NCBI RefSeq assembly: GCF_000237325.1
Contig: NC_017543.1
Location: forward strand, 1-64,000
From: Paenibacillus polymyxa M1
GTDB taxonomy: Bacteria; Bacillota; Bacilli; Paenibacillales; Paenibacillaceae
Direction of reading: 5' to 3'
DNA: 64,000 nucleotides
The translations under genes and the position numbers were made by a program. Under the pieces are notes generated by a model. The model worked only from the letters and a program-made list of their open reading frames with translations. It was not told the DNA's origin and did not search any database. Below, in pieces: positions 24,776 to 34,210 of the stretch; positions within the stretch are counted from its first letter, which is position 1; every line of letters starts with the position of its first letter.

Positions 24776-25188
24776 CTATCCTCCTTTCTGACCTTGTGTT
24801 CCGATATACTTCTTGATCACGTTTATCGGTGTTCCACCATTAGTAGCAGGCAATAGGAAAGTGACCAAAAATTCGCTTTCCACAAGGATTTACAAATGAT
24901 AGGGAATTCCTTCTTGATCTACCTTGACGATGCACTCTTATAGGCATTCAGAAACTTGGAAATGTCCGTATTCGGATGCTTCTTCATGAGGATATGAACA
25001 TGATCACGATCATGGTTCCGTTTATGCAAGGTAACATTGTAATTAGGCTGAATGTACTCAAATATCTCTTTCAGACGTGCTGATATTTCAGCATTGATTA
25101 CCTTTCTGCAATACTTGATTACTAGAATTAGGTGATAATTGAGCGAGAACACTGAATGATTATTTGAGTCTAATTGGACTGATAACAC
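24776..25188 (-). pseudogene. tnpA: TnpA (IS200-type Y1 transposase) remnant
   Basis: The first 89 codons include the HUH motif (DHVHILM) and FLNAYKSASSR, then a TAG stop; the same frame continues as IKKEFPIICKSLWKANFWSL, and after a frameshift GGTPINVIKKYIGTQGQK closes the family sequence at the stop near 24776. The nonsense codon and indel make it inactive. Confidence 0.85.
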
Positions 25189-25355
25189 AACATTTTATCA
25201 TAATGCGACTGAATAAATGTGTTATGGCATTATGAGGTTGTGCAGTGCAAACCGTTGCCATTCATCCTCCGCTTTAGAAGACGGGGGAATTCTGACAACT
25301 AATAGTTAAAAATATCAAAACCACTTTTAATTTATTATGCAAATTTCCTTACTTA

Positions 25356-26075
25356 TCATTGTTTTTTCAGTAGTTGTAGATTCCAGGTTTTCGTTTCTTG
25401 TGACAGTACAAATTCGTGATCTTGAGCAAATGTTTGAACAGCTTCAGTTTCATTAATCCCTATGCGAATATTATAAATTCTATTTTCTATAGCAAAGTTT
25501 TTTAACCATTCTAGCATTCGTGTAGCTATGTCCGTTCCAGGGTGAGCAACTTTAAACTGGGATATCTCTATAAAAGACGGATTAATACTGAGATAAAGAT
25601 ATACTCGTTGATGATCATCTTCAACTTCTAAACGGCATTCTTGAAGTCTAACTTTAAGCCGATTTCCAGCATCCTGCTCCATAATTTCAAGTAATCCATC
25701 ATAGGAACGAATGTCTTCTAACACGCCTAGTGTATCTCTTATCGATTCTAAAGCCTTTTTGAACTCCAAAAGCCGGTGTCTTTGTACACGTTTATACACG
25801 AACCATATGACTACGGAGACAAGAATAATACAAACATAAGGTATGTACCATTCAAAAAAGCCACTATTTTTCAACTCATGGTAATAATCATATACAGTAG
25901 TACCACTCCATTTGATCACAACAAGATATGTTAAGAGCATAGAAGCTAAGAAATAAATAATCGCGGTAAGAAATGAATGTAATAGCTCCGAGTTTCTTCG
26001 CTTATTCCTTAATTTCAGCATTAGAATTATCATTATGAGACCTATAAATAGTATCCATACAAACTCCCAATCCAT
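25356..26075 (-). CDS. Membrane protein with cytoplasmic GNAT-like tail
   Basis: 239 aa. Three hydrophobic segments at about residues 3-20, 33-55 and 75-98 precede a soluble domain. Residues about 180-235 (HPGTDIATRMLEWLKNFAIE, then RIGINETEAVQTFAQDHEF) follow the pattern of a GNAT fold (binding helix, beta4-5, final helix), but the acetyl-CoA loop is weak, so activity is doubtful. No partner is obvious; the next gene upstream is the PLD-fold protein 400 bp away. Confidence 0.55.
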   Translation of the reverse strand: MDWEFVWILFIGLIMIILMLKLRNKRRNSELLHSFLTAIIYFLASMLLTYLVVIKWSGTTVYDYYHELKNSGFFEWYIPYVCIILVSVVIWFVYKRVQRHRLLEFKKALESIRDTLGVLEDIRSYDGLLEIMEQDAGNRLKVRLQECRLEVEDDHQRVYLYLSINPSFIEISQFKVAHPGTDIATRMLEWLKNFAIENRIYNIRIGINETEAVQTFAQDHEFVLSQETKTWNLQLLKKQ

Positions 26076-26476
26076 AATTACATTTTTGCCTCCCTGTTAC
26101 GTTACAAAAGGACTTCTAGAATTATGCGACTCGTTACCTCTTTTTTCCTGGAGGGCTCGTACTCAGCCCTTAATATTATTATCGGTTAGGAATACCATAA
26201 CACTTAAGAATGTCGAGAGATGCATTCATATCGCGTTCAGCCGACCTGCCGGTTAGTTAAACCGATCACGTTGGTCGACTGACTTCGTTAGCGAAGCATG
26301 TTATCTGTAACAGTTAAATAAGAACTCCTTCCCAATCAACAAAAAATTGTTGTTCTTTTGGAAGCAGATACCTCTCAATGATTGTGATAAAGACCAGGTG
26401 TGATAACTCCATTATCCTGGACTGAAACTTGTACTCCCCCCCCACCTTGATGGCCTTGTTTTTCCTAGTCTCACAT

Positions 26477-27553
26477 TTACGTGTTGTCGATGGTAAGTTG
26501 CTGACGATGCAGTCTGCTTAACTCATGAACAATACTCTGCATTGAACTTTGAATTTGATTCAATAGCTTGAAAAGCTCTTCAATGCTTTCTTTTGCTAAT
26601 TCAGCAAGTTCAGTATGCTTTTCCGAAGAGAGTTGACTCGCCTCATCCCCCGCCTCGCCTAAATCATCGACATAAAACAACTCATCGTTAATTAAATCAC
26701 TGGCGTAATTTTGATAGTCGAATCTAGACAAATCTCTAATTGGCGTTCGATCATCGATAAGCCGCCTAGCATATTCTAATATATCACTATCTAGATATTC
26801 AGAAAGATATTCAAGTCCTTTAACATCTTTTAGTACCTCGATTTCTTCTTCCAATTCAACCAGCAAATCAAATAGACCACTTATTACTTGATCAGACAGA
26901 TATGGGTCCGAAGAGTTAAATACCTCTATGTCTTCGCGTGGATAACCAACAAACGTGTACATCCCATCTTTTATTTTTTCCGATGCTATTACAACTTCTG
27001 ATAGCAATAAGGTAAAAGCAAGAAGTCTTTGATTCAGGGAATTACCAAAATACTGAATTGCCTCTCCCTCAAACAAAGGTACCAAATAGTCGATGATATT
27101 TTGAACCATAAGGGGGTCTCTATACAATGTGCCGGTTTCACGACTTCTCGCACTTTCATCGGAAAAATTCGCTGACCCGATGTAGGCAATGTTATTGGTT
27201 AAAACTATTTTTGAATGATTTTCAAAGTGAAAAGATGTAGACATCCCCTCAGTTTTCTCTGGGTTCAATCGATCAGTGTAGTTCCTAATGCTATCTCTTG
27301 CACAGTTCCGGGGCTTTAGGCCATAATATCTATCAAAACGTTTTGGAATGTTAGTGATAACTTTAACCTCAGCATGATCTGAAGCATCTTTTAATCTTTG
27401 TAGAAGAGTCTTATTAATCTCTGATATGTTATAAGTTACTACAAAAATATATTCAGCAGAAGGGAAGTCGTCCAGAACGTCTTGATAGCATAAGTCATCC
27501 TTTGAGGATACGATTTCGATTCGGGGTTGAATTGGAAATCTATTAATGGTCAT
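26477..27553 (-). CDS. Phospholipase D-like domain protein
   Basis: About 358 aa. The region near residues 108-135 holds a PLD/HKD-type motif: NHSKIVLTNNIAYIGSANFS, with His, Lys, and the GSAN-F-S end typical of the superfamily; the Asp of HxKxxxxD is replaced by Asn. Only one motif is present, as in bacterial Nuc-type nucleases that dimerise. The C-terminal 150 residues are acidic and helical, ending in a coiled coil. PLD-fold proteins of this size occur in restriction and defence loci. ATG 27553 has AAAGGAG upstream. Confidence 0.65.
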   Translation of the reverse strand: MTINRFPIQPRIEIVSSKDDLCYQDVLDDFPSAEYIFVVTYNISEINKTLLQRLKDASDHAEVKVITNIPKRFDRYYGLKPRNCARDSIRNYTDRLNPEKTEGMSTSFHFENHSKIVLTNNIAYIGSANFSDESARSRETGTLYRDPLMVQNIIDYLVPLFEGEAIQYFGNSLNQRLLAFTLLLSEVVIASEKIKDGMYTFVGYPREDIEVFNSSDPYLSDQVISGLFDLLVELEEEIEVLKDVKGLEYLSEYLDSDILEYARRLIDDRTPIRDLSRFDYQNYASDLINDELFYVDDLGEAGDEASQLSSEKHTELAELAKESIEELFKLLNQIQSSMQSIVHELSRLHRQQLTIDNT

Positions 27554-27739
27554 AAAGGTAACTCCTTTCAAGGGTAAACATTCTCTATGTAACTACTTTA
27601 AAATTATAAATAAAACAAGTGATTTCCACTAACTTTGTTCAAGCGGTCGAACTATTTTGTATTACGCATAAATATAAGTACCATAACACTGCCTTAAACT
27701 ACCCTTGCATATAATCTGCCTCCAAAATTCAGACGATGT

Positions 27740-27940
27740 TCATTTTATGTCGGTTTGCTTTCCTTCAGCTCGTAACCGCGCCATAGGCACTCCTGGATGC
27801 CGTGAAAGTTCCGGGAGAAGTAAGGCACTGGCTACGTTGTCCGTATGCCCCTGACGGGTCGGTGGCTGTCGTAGAGCTCTAAGAACTCGTTCCGGATCGG
27901 GAGAGTGCAGCAGCATTGTCAGGTCGCTCACCCAGGCCAA
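27740..27940 (-). CDS. Possible gene fragment (66 aa), G+C-rich
   Basis: The frame reads WVSDLTMLLHSPDPERVLRA and NVASALLLPELSRHPGVPMA with good coding composition, from TTG at 27940. No ribosome binding site and no recognised family. Probably a fragment of a longer gene. Confidence 0.3.
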   Translation of the reverse strand: MAWVSDLTMLLHSPDPERVLRALRQPPTRQGHTDNVASALLLPELSRHPGVPMARLRAEGKQTDIK

Positions 27941-28025
27941 GTCAGAACTTCTCTAATTTATTGTTTTTCTTGATATGTCCTCCACAATGTAGCCACCCTT
28001 ATGTCGTTAGATTTGTAAATCTCCG

Positions 28026-28145
28026 TTACCACGACGTTCTAAAATGGTTCTCAAGTATCCCGCCGGCAAAAGCCACTGCCCGTAGCATTTACTTTATTTC
28101 TACTTCCAATTCCTCAAGGGCTACATTTTTTTCTTTCATAGTCAT
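28026..28145 (-). other. Two abutting micro-ORFs, possible broken peptide precursor
   Basis: ATG 28145, with AAGGGA upstream, encodes an acidic 18-aa stretch (KEKNVALEELEVEIK) and stops as TAAATG; the second ATG (28088) opens 20 codons with AFAGGILENHFRTSW. A leader-like acidic helix followed by a Gly-rich core is reminiscent of RiPP precursors, but no maturation enzymes are nearby. Could be chance. Confidence 0.25.
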
Positions 28146-28452
28146 CACTTCCCTTTCACTCAAATTTTATTAATTCAGTTGGAGCTTGCATAGATATCAA
28201 TTTCTTCAGTAAATCAGATCTCTTCAATCATCCATCATCTTATATCCAATTTGCAAACTGAATTTTCAAAGTTCTCTTTTATAAATTCCATGATTAATAA
28301 TTTCCTCACATTGCTGGTATCAGGTTCGCTGTTATTTAAGGGAGACCCGCAGTAACAATAGCGATTAAAGCTTAAGCAGAAAGGATTCTTGTTTTAAAAA
28401 TTAGTTTACATAATATATTTTATGCTTTTTCAATAAGTTGTAAAATCTCTTC

Positions 28453-28624
28453 GGACATAAAGTTGTGTACCAAAATTAGATTTTTTATTAATATTCCTAA
28501 ATATGTTCTCCTGCCTTTAACTTTTCTAATATTTCTCTTTACCATAATACCGCTCTATTTAAACCAAAGCGGCCGCCCCTTGATTTTAACAAAAGCCTGA
28601 TGACTCTTGTTCATCAGGCTTTTG
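28453..28624 (+). mobile_element. Truncated copy of the type A mini-element
   Basis: Begins with a degenerate type A end (GACATAAAGTTGTGTAC), then the interior shared with 29152-29330 and 36229-36440 (TTACCATAATACCGCTC region) and the hairpin AAAGCCTGATGA / TCATCAGGCTTT at 28592-28624. The inverted right end is missing. Confidence 0.65.
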
Positions 28625-28665
28625 TCTCTACTAAGAAACATACTTTTGTTATGTTTCATTAATAT

Positions 28666-28728
28666 GATGACGATAGGTAAGGCTCACCCTCGGCGTAATC
28701 TGTTAGGGTTGCCTTACCTATTGTCATC
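28666..28728. repeat. 63-nt imperfect long hairpin
   Basis: An 18-bp arm (GATGACGATAGGTAAGGC) pairs with GCCTTACCTATTGTCATC with one mismatch, and the inner loop has a further CCCT/AGGG pairing. No T-run follows. It may be a structured RNA, a protein-binding site or an IS end. Confidence 0.7.
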
Positions 28729-28959
28729 TATTACCCCAATATTTAGTACACAATTAGGGTAGTACCAGCACCTGTTGTACTCATTAGCCATCCCAAAGAA
28801 TTAGTAGTACCACAATACTCAATAAAATCAGCGTATTTTAAACCTTTTCTTTTGTCATTTTAAAGCCTTCCCCTCAAATAGTTTATTTCTTCGCCACCTT
28901 CCTATTTCGGACACCATACAATAATTTCACAAATGTATACTAACGCTATAAATATTCAT

Positions 28960-29021
28960 TTCTCATCAATTATGAATTTTTTTCTCATTTAATCTGAAAA
29001 CATTCTCATTAAATATGACAC
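28960..29021 (-). repeat. Type B repeat array (3 sites)
   Basis: TTCTCATCAATTATGAA (28960), TTCTCATTTAATCTGAA (28982) and TTCTCATTAAATATGACAC (29003). Preceding DNA (28905-28959) also matches 42090-42133. The array resembles a transposase-binding array at a right transposon end and directly abuts a type A left end at 29024. Confidence 0.75.
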
Positions 29022-29023
29022 TA

Positions 29024-29438
29024 TGTACAGACAATAAAGTTGTGTACTTTCCCCTTGGTATATCAACGTTTATGGTGATTTTGCGATTTTAAAATATACA
29101 ATAAAGTTGTGTACTTAAGAGTAAAATCCAATTATTTTCACCTGTACGATATACAATAAAGTTGTGTACCAAAATCCAATATATGTGGTTTTAATTTTTT
29201 ATTAATATGTTCTCGTCTTTAACTTAACTAAAATCTCTTATCATAATACAGCTCTGATTGAACCAAAGCAGTCGTCCCCTGATTTTAACTAAATCCTTAT
29301 GACACTTGTTCATCAGGGTTTTGTTTTTAATAAAAAAGATTTGCGCATTATGTTTCCTTAATATTTAGTACACAACTTTATTGTCTATTTCTCGATTTGT
29401 ACACAACTTTATTGATTTAGTATATAACTTTATTGTCT
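29024..29438. mobile_element. Type A mini-element (415 bp, MITE-like)
   Basis: Three direct motifs GACAATAAAGTTGTGTAC or close variants at 29030, 29097 and 29152, the CTTATGACACTTGTTCATCAGGG hairpin remnant at about 29298-29318, and three inverted motifs at 29368, 29399 and 29421. The left tip is TGTACA. No coding capacity. The arrangement of several spaced transposase-like sites at each end is that of Tn7-like elements, here internally deleted. Confidence 0.7.
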
Positions 29439-29453
29439 GCAAATAAATTAATG

Positions 29454-29477
29454 TGTACAGACAATAAAGTTGTGTAC
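29454..29477 (+). repeat. Type A left-end motif
   Basis: TGTACA followed by GACAATAAAGTTGTGTAC, identical to the tip at 29024. It could be the left end of the unit whose right end is at 35877-35902. Confidence 0.75.
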
Positions 29478-29520
29478 TAGCTCTCCTTGGTGTATCAACG
29501 TTTTTTCGATTTAATGAGAC

Positions 29521-29760
29521 TCAAATAACACTTGGCATTCCTGGACAAGTGGCTACACCCCAGTATATACCTATTGAAAATCTGACATTAATATAAGATT
29601 GTAACACTATCTTGTTATCAGATTCTTCCGCAAAAGAGGGTTGAAAGAGGTCAGGGCTGCATTTCATAGAAACTTCACGTTTGAGATCACGTTTTTCCCG
29701 ATACTGCATTCGCCAAGCAATTCTATAAAGTTCGCGTCTATACTGTTCAATGGCTCCCAT
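29521..29760 (-). pseudogene. Truncated sigma-factor-like phage or element protein
   Basis: TAAGGAGGT precedes ATG 29760. The product begins GAIEQYRRELYRIAWRMQYR, similar to the N-terminus of small sigma-70-like regulators found in Paenibacillus and Bacillus prophages, but the DNA-binding C-terminus is absent; the frame ends in unrelated sequence close to the type A end at 29477. Family assignment is tentative. Confidence 0.45.
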
Positions 29761-29967
29761 TGAATTTACCTCCTTATGTTTCATATACGTGTACATAAGG
29801 GAGGGAGTTATCAAATTCTATTTAACAACCGTTAAAAGAGCGAAGATTACTTCTTTGTAAAAAAAATATATTTCTTTGTGGTCTTTGTAACTTTTTAAAG
29901 AAAGGAATCGAATCATCCTCTTATAGACTGTGATAAGCGAATGCCAGGAATGGAAGGAGGATTTCAC

Positions 29968-30063
29968 TTGAGCTTTTTGATGTTTGTACCACAGTTTTTA
30001 ATCCAGGTGTTTACCATAGTCGTCGCTTTAGTGATATATGACAGATTTTTCAAAAGAAGATGA
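29968..30063 (+). CDS. Tiny membrane protein (31 aa), holin- or type I toxin-like
   Basis: TTG 29968 follows GGAAGGAGG. The product is one transmembrane segment (FLIQVFTIVVALVIYDRFF) with a basic end (KRR), the size and shape of type I toxins of the TxpA/BsrG kind or small holin-like proteins. An antisense RNA was not identified by eye. Confidence 0.5.
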   Translation: MSFLMFVPQFLIQVFTIVVALVIYDRFFKRR

Positions 30064-30176
30064 ATCCATGTGGAAGCTGAATCACTTTGCTCCGGCAGAA
30101 TACCTGGGTACCACATAAAGAGCGATTTGCATCGCTCCGTAACACATTCATTTATGTATTCAGTCTTGAATAAGCT

Positions 30177-30532
30177 TCAGACATTTAATGAGCTGATATC
30201 CACGCCCAAATATTCTGCAAGCCGCATTTCTGTATCCGCTTTGACTTTGCTCCAGAGTAGTCTTAGTTCGTGTGTGTATCCCCGACAAAGATACTTGGCC
30301 GTAATACGATCCTCCAGCTGATGTTGCTCCAGAACTTGATTCCGCGCCTTCTCATTTCCTGGCGTACACGTTACTGTTCCTTTGATACACGATCCTGCAT
30401 CGTCCTCATGTGTAGCTCGAACAGAGGGCCAAGCTTAAAATTTGATTCCTTTATCTTCTTGATATTCAGCTCTAGTATCGTCAACAAAAAGGGCAGCTCC
30501 ACGTACTCAATAACAAGTTGCAATTCTTTCAC
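30177..30532 (-). pseudogene. Frameshifted Paenibacillus-type hypothetical gene
   Basis: GTG 30532 opens a helical protein (KELQLVIEYVELPFLLTILE, LFELHMRTMQDRVSKEQ) that stops at TAA; the sequence continues in another frame as EDRITAKYLCRGYTHELRLL and MRLAEYLGVDISSL to 30177. At least one indel and one stop separate the parts. About 115 aa if restored. Function unknown. Confidence 0.6.
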
Positions 30533-30600
30533 ATTGTCTGCCTCTATGTAAATTCACACCATTCTCTTGAATTATTTGCTATTATTAGGGGTGAAAAGGA

Positions 30601-31068
30601 GTGAAATCATTAAAAAGTACAGGTATGACACGTCCCTTAGATGCGCTAGGTCGTATTGTCATTCCCAAAGAAATGCGGAGAGTGCTAAATTACGAGATAG
30701 GCGATCCCATTGAATTCTTCCTTGATGAAGAGGCGGGTATTCTTTGCCTTCGGAAGTATATTGGAGTTGCTTGCATGCTGTGCGGATCATTGGAGGGCTT
30801 AACTTACTTTAGAGACTCATTTATGTGTGTAAACTGCATTCGCGAGCTGAAGAGTCATCCAGGTTCCAGTAAATTACCTTCTCCCTATCCAGCAGCTGCA
30901 GGTCATGTTTATCCGAAAACTAAAAAAAGAATGTATCAATCCAAACCGCAAATGGTTGATAAGCTTAGAAGGCTTATTGAATCAGATCCAAACGCCTCCC
31001 AAAAAGAATATGCTAAACAACTTGGTATATCGCAAGGGCGTGTTTCGCAACTTAAAAAATTACTGTAG
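30601..31068 (+). CDS. AbrB-family regulator with zinc knuckle and C-terminal HTH (paralogue)
   Basis: 155 aa, the same three-part layout as the protein at 12552: AbrB domain (GMTRPLDALGRIVIPKEMR), zinc knuckle (CMLCGS, CVNCIRELK), linker, and HTH (NASQKEYAKQLGISQGRVSQ). About half the residues are identical between the two. Start GTG 30601 with GGGGTG seven bases upstream. It stands alone with its own terminator. Confidence 0.82.
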   Translation: MKSLKSTGMTRPLDALGRIVIPKEMRRVLNYEIGDPIEFFLDEEAGILCLRKYIGVACMLCGSLEGLTYFRDSFMCVNCIRELKSHPGSSKLPSPYPAAAGHVYPKTKKRMYQSKPQMVDKLRRLIESDPNASQKEYAKQLGISQGRVSQLKKLL

Positions 31069-31083
31069 ACAGTAGAATTGAAA

Positions 31084-31112
31084 AAGGCTCCCTATTTTAA
31101 GGAGCCTTCAGA
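31084..31112 (+). terminator. Terminator of the AbrB paralogue
   Basis: AAGGCTCC / GGAGCCTT stem, 9-base loop, followed by CAGATTTT. Confidence 0.75.
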
Positions 31113-31235
31113 TTTTATAGGAGTTACTTTCAAGCCAGCGTGATAACTGCTGCTCGCCGATCTGTTTATTGGCCACTGGATGGCCATATTAAACGATCGA
31201 TGAGGTTCAGCTCCATGCCATTTATATTTAAATTA

Positions 31236-32108
31236 CTATTTTCGTTCATTCTTCGTTTGTATTGTTCTTCCGGCAGTTAATATATACTGCAAAGGGTCAT
31301 TTATTTTGAGATACGACAGACTTTGAGACACGCTGCCTTCCGGATTAACTTTTGGACGTTTTCGATCCGGGATATCTCTAGGCGCGAAGTCTTCATCCAT
31401 TTCCACCGATAGATTAAAAGAGCCAATGATGTGCAAATCTTCTTTCCCTTCTCTAATCGTAGAGCCTGTCCGATTTAATCCACTCACCGTAATACTCCCT
31501 CTGGTTTCGCCTGCTGAGTTTTTCTCTTCCACAAGCTTGAAATTTTGAATATCCAGTGCAGAAGGATTGTCAACACTGTCTCTTCCTCGGTCCGCTTCTA
31601 TTACTCTTTGAAAAGTCTTGCTTTGGTCAAAAGCCGGATTTTTTAAAATCACTTTGTTGTTCCTGTACTCAAACGGGATATTCATACTTCTCAGCAATAC
31701 TCCAAGCGGAATGACAAAGGCATCCTGAATCACTTCGGGCTGAGTGTCCATCTGTGCTGGAGTATTGTTCAGTTTATATGTTTTTGCTCCCTTTTGAAAC
31801 ACAATTTCATTTGAACTCCACCTGATTTTTGCTTCCTGAAGTTTACCGTTATAATCAACTTTTGCGCCAAGAAGCTCGGCAACGGAACGAAGCGGAACCA
31901 TGAGACGTTTTTCTTCATTAACGTAGGGACCAATCGGTGCGCAGTACAAAACATCATAATCATTCACTTTGAGCAAAGAGGTTCCTTTGACATGAATAGA
32001 GTGATTAATCGGTGCTGCAGTAGCGTTATAAGAATAGGTTCCAAATATAGCACTCACAAGAACTGCAAGAGATAATACAGCCGTTCTATAAAAATATTTT
32101 CGTTTCAT
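31236..32108 (-). CDS. Secreted stalk protein with copper-amine-oxidase-like N-terminal domain
   Basis: 290 aa. A signal peptide (residues 1-32, core LSLAVLVSAIFGTYSY, AxA site) precedes a copper amine oxidase N-terminal-like domain (NEEKRLMVPLRSVAELLGAK, then VIPLGVLLRSMNIPF), the cell-surface stalk domain abundant in Paenibacillus. The remainder is unrecognised. It follows the 367-aa secreted protein gene by 53 bp on the same strand and is likely co-expressed. No enzymatic role is implied by this domain alone. Confidence 0.8.
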   Translation of the reverse strand: MKRKYFYRTAVLSLAVLVSAIFGTYSYNATAAPINHSIHVKGTSLLKVNDYDVLYCAPIGPYVNEEKRLMVPLRSVAELLGAKVDYNGKLQEAKIRWSSNEIVFQKGAKTYKLNNTPAQMDTQPEVIQDAFVIPLGVLLRSMNIPFEYRNNKVILKNPAFDQSKTFQRVIEADRGRDSVDNPSALDIQNFKLVEEKNSAGETRGSITVSGLNRTGSTIREGKEDLHIIGSFNLSVEMDEDFAPRDIPDRKRPKVNPEGSVSQSLSYLKINDPLQYILTAGRTIQTKNERK

Positions 32109-32161
32109 TTTTTTACCCTCCGTTTATATAACGAAGCAAAGTCTTTTTTTGTTGCAAACAT

Positions 32162-33265
32162 TTAAGGAACTCTAATATTTACAGTTTCTTCACCAGGATT
32201 AACAAATGAAGCTGTAACTTGCGAACTCGGTACATTGCAGTATCCTGCAGTTTGTGACGATGTAGTCCACGGAGAATTATTTGTTGAGCTTGTGCCAATA
32301 TAAGAATTGTACCAGTGAACTCCGTTAATAAACGATCCAGAATGTGGAGAACCATCTTTAGACGCTATAGTTGTCGATCGTTTAATTGATTGATTATAGC
32401 CACTAGTATTCCAACCCCTAACATCTCTTACCACAGTGTAATCTTTTTGAGAACTACCTACAATGGAACCCGCTGCATATAAAGCGACTTTATCAGACGT
32501 TGGAACATAAAATTTCAAAAATATAGTTTGGCCCGATTCAAAGACTGCACCTTTTGAATAGCCATTCTGTCTTATGAACATTGCCCAGTTATCGTTTGTA
32601 GGCTGATGGAAAAAACCCGCATCAACCTCATTTGCTGCAATTCCGCCTGCATAAATGTGGGCTGTATCACCATTTCCTCCAGGTTTATTCTCATCATGCA
32701 TTTGCCCTTTATTTTGAGAAGGTAGATATACATATCCAGAAAACCATGAGTATCCGGTATTTGATTGAACCTTTCTATATGGTCCATCAGAAGGAGCACA
32801 TGAAACATTTTGAGTTGAGAAAGATTGTGTAAGATCGCATGTTTGCTTTGGAGCAGCGATAGTTTGTCCTTCTTTAGTTTTAAATAAATTTTCTCCTATT
32901 TGCTCTGCATTTGACCATTGCTTCAATAATTCAGGCTTGTTTGCAAAAATCTCTCCATCATCTCGAATGTATACTACATTGGTTCTTTCTTCAGCAGGTA
33001 TGTCTTTCATTACATCTAAAATGATAGCTCTATCAGTACCGGTGATATGGGGATCAATAAAAGTTTTAGAGTCTAGCAATTCGGGCTCAACACCATACTT
33101 TCCAATTTCAGTGGCCTTATAAGTATCATCTGAGACAGAAGCCGGCTTAGCTAATTCCTGATTCGAAACGCCTTCCGCACCCGTAAGACACGGAAAGACT
33201 GTCATTGCAAGCAAAGGGACCACTAACATTGTTTTTTTTATTTTACCATTAAAGCTAAATTTCAT
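32162..33265 (-). CDS. Secreted protein, YrpD-like
   Basis: 367 aa with a signal peptide (basic start NGKIKKT, core MLVVPLLAMTVFPCLTG). The mature part has YSWFSGYVYLPSQNKG, AGGIAANEVDAGFFHQPTND and NWAMFIRQNGY, a pattern I associate with YrpD-family secreted proteins of Bacillus. The fold is probably a beta-sandwich. Four Cys residues may form disulfides. Function in the family is unknown. AGGATG-type ribosome binding site before ATG 33265. Confidence 0.6.
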   Translation of the reverse strand: MKFSFNGKIKKTMLVVPLLAMTVFPCLTGAEGVSNQELAKPASVSDDTYKATEIGKYGVEPELLDSKTFIDPHITGTDRAIILDVMKDIPAEERTNVVYIRDDGEIFANKPELLKQWSNAEQIGENLFKTKEGQTIAAPKQTCDLTQSFSTQNVSCAPSDGPYRKVQSNTGYSWFSGYVYLPSQNKGQMHDENKPGGNGDTAHIYAGGIAANEVDAGFFHQPTNDNWAMFIRQNGYSKGAVFESGQTIFLKFYVPTSDKVALYAAGSIVGSSQKDYTVVRDVRGWNTSGYNQSIKRSTTIASKDGSPHSGSFINGVHWYNSYIGTSSTNNSPWTTSSQTAGYCNVPSSQVTASFVNPGEETVNIRVP

Positions 33266-33626
33266 TCATTTTCCATCCTCTCTTTTTTTTACAAAAATAT
33301 ACCTTACGCGTTTCTGGAATAAATGTACACTACAACCATGTAAAATTGTAAAATTTTTGTAATTTTTTTGTAGTGTGACACTCTTCCTCTCATGAAAAAT
33401 ACATCAGTTTCATATTGTTCTTATGACATACCCTCCCCTCCTTTTTGCCATACACATTAAACAAATGACATTTAATTGAAGAATCATTTGTTACTTTACA
33501 TTTCTTTATAAAAGATGGAATACCTCTGGTAATCATTGCCATCTATAATAAATCCAAAGATTTTTTTCAATAGGACACTAAAAAAGATAAAAAAGTATTA
33601 CGGGTTTTGTCCCCCTTGATCACATT
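33266..33626. other. A+T-rich upstream region of the secreted-protein operon
   Basis: No gene. Short inverted words around 33340-33375 (TGTAAAATTGTAAAATTTTTG) could be promoter or regulator sites but no consensus promoter was convincing. Confidence 0.35.
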
Positions 33627-33765
33627 TTATTTCTCAGATTCTCGAAGAAACAGGTCATATGCAGCCATGAGGTCATGCACTTCCTCCAAGGTCAATTTAT
33701 TATTCTGTCTACTTTCTCCTATCCATCCTATGATATATCGCCAGCAACCATAGCCTTCTCTGTGC
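33627..33765 (-). pseudogene. Remnant of a small hypothetical gene
   Basis: The minus strand reads REGYGCWRYIIGWIGESRQN and LTLEEVHDLMAAYDLFLRES to a stop at 33627. Upstream, a second frame (LNQLRSIIPDGTGTEKAM) probably belongs to the same gene, giving a frameshift near 33760. No family recognised. Confidence 0.4.
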
Positions 33766-34210
33766 CTGTGCCATCAGGTATTATGCTGCGGAGCTGATTC
33801 AAAACATAATCACTCTCTCCATCCCCACTCACCACCAATTAGATTATTTATTTCTTGTTATGAATTGGATAAAGCTCTATTGTATTCCTTTACACCCGTC
33901 TCTCAAATTTTGATATGCTGAAAAATAGAACGAATGGGATTTGGAACGGATAATGAACAGATACCCACGAAGTAGTTACTCCTAAGCCAAAAAGGATCAG
34001 ACGTGTCGTGCTCTGGCCCGTTATCAATGTCGTGCCTTGACCGATCGAAACATCGTATCACTTCCCCGGGTCAACCTCTACCCCTTCTGCCTGCTGCAGT
34101 AGTTTCTACCCTGCTCGGTAACGTAGCAAACATGCTTCTAGGGACACTTTCTGCAGGTGTTGTAGAAGCTGCTACTACAATGTTTGTACGCGTATCAAAT
34201 TATTTACATT

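Larger units (their letters stand above)
24240..25300 (-). mobile_element. Decayed IS200/IS605-family element with internal replacement
   Basis: The element carries tnpA then tnpB remnants on the minus strand. One subterminal hairpin is at 24275-24292 (CACCTAAGAGGTGGG) and the other near 25268-25292 (CCTCCGC / GACGGGGG), as expected for ends of this family. tnpA has a nonsense codon and a frameshift, and tnpB has lost its centre to a 140-bp piece of the DUF2325 gene. It can no longer transpose by itself. Confidence 0.75.
27572..28440. other. Mostly non-coding stretch with short remnants
   Basis: Apart from the two small frames listed separately (27740-27940 and 28026-28145) nothing is recognisable. 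A G+C-richer island at about 27760-27940 contrasts with A+T-rich flanks, suggesting a short imported piece. Confidence 0.4.

Noticed and set aside
24524..24856. 110-codon plus-strand frame resembling the DUF2325 protein
   Set aside because: Its first 48 codons are the copied DUF2325 fragment and the rest is antisense tnpB/tnpA sequence, so it is not a gene.
28453..29477. CRISPR-like spaced repeats
   Set aside because: Type A motifs are irregularly spaced, occur in both orientations, lie in repeated interiors and have no cas genes; they fit transposon ends instead.
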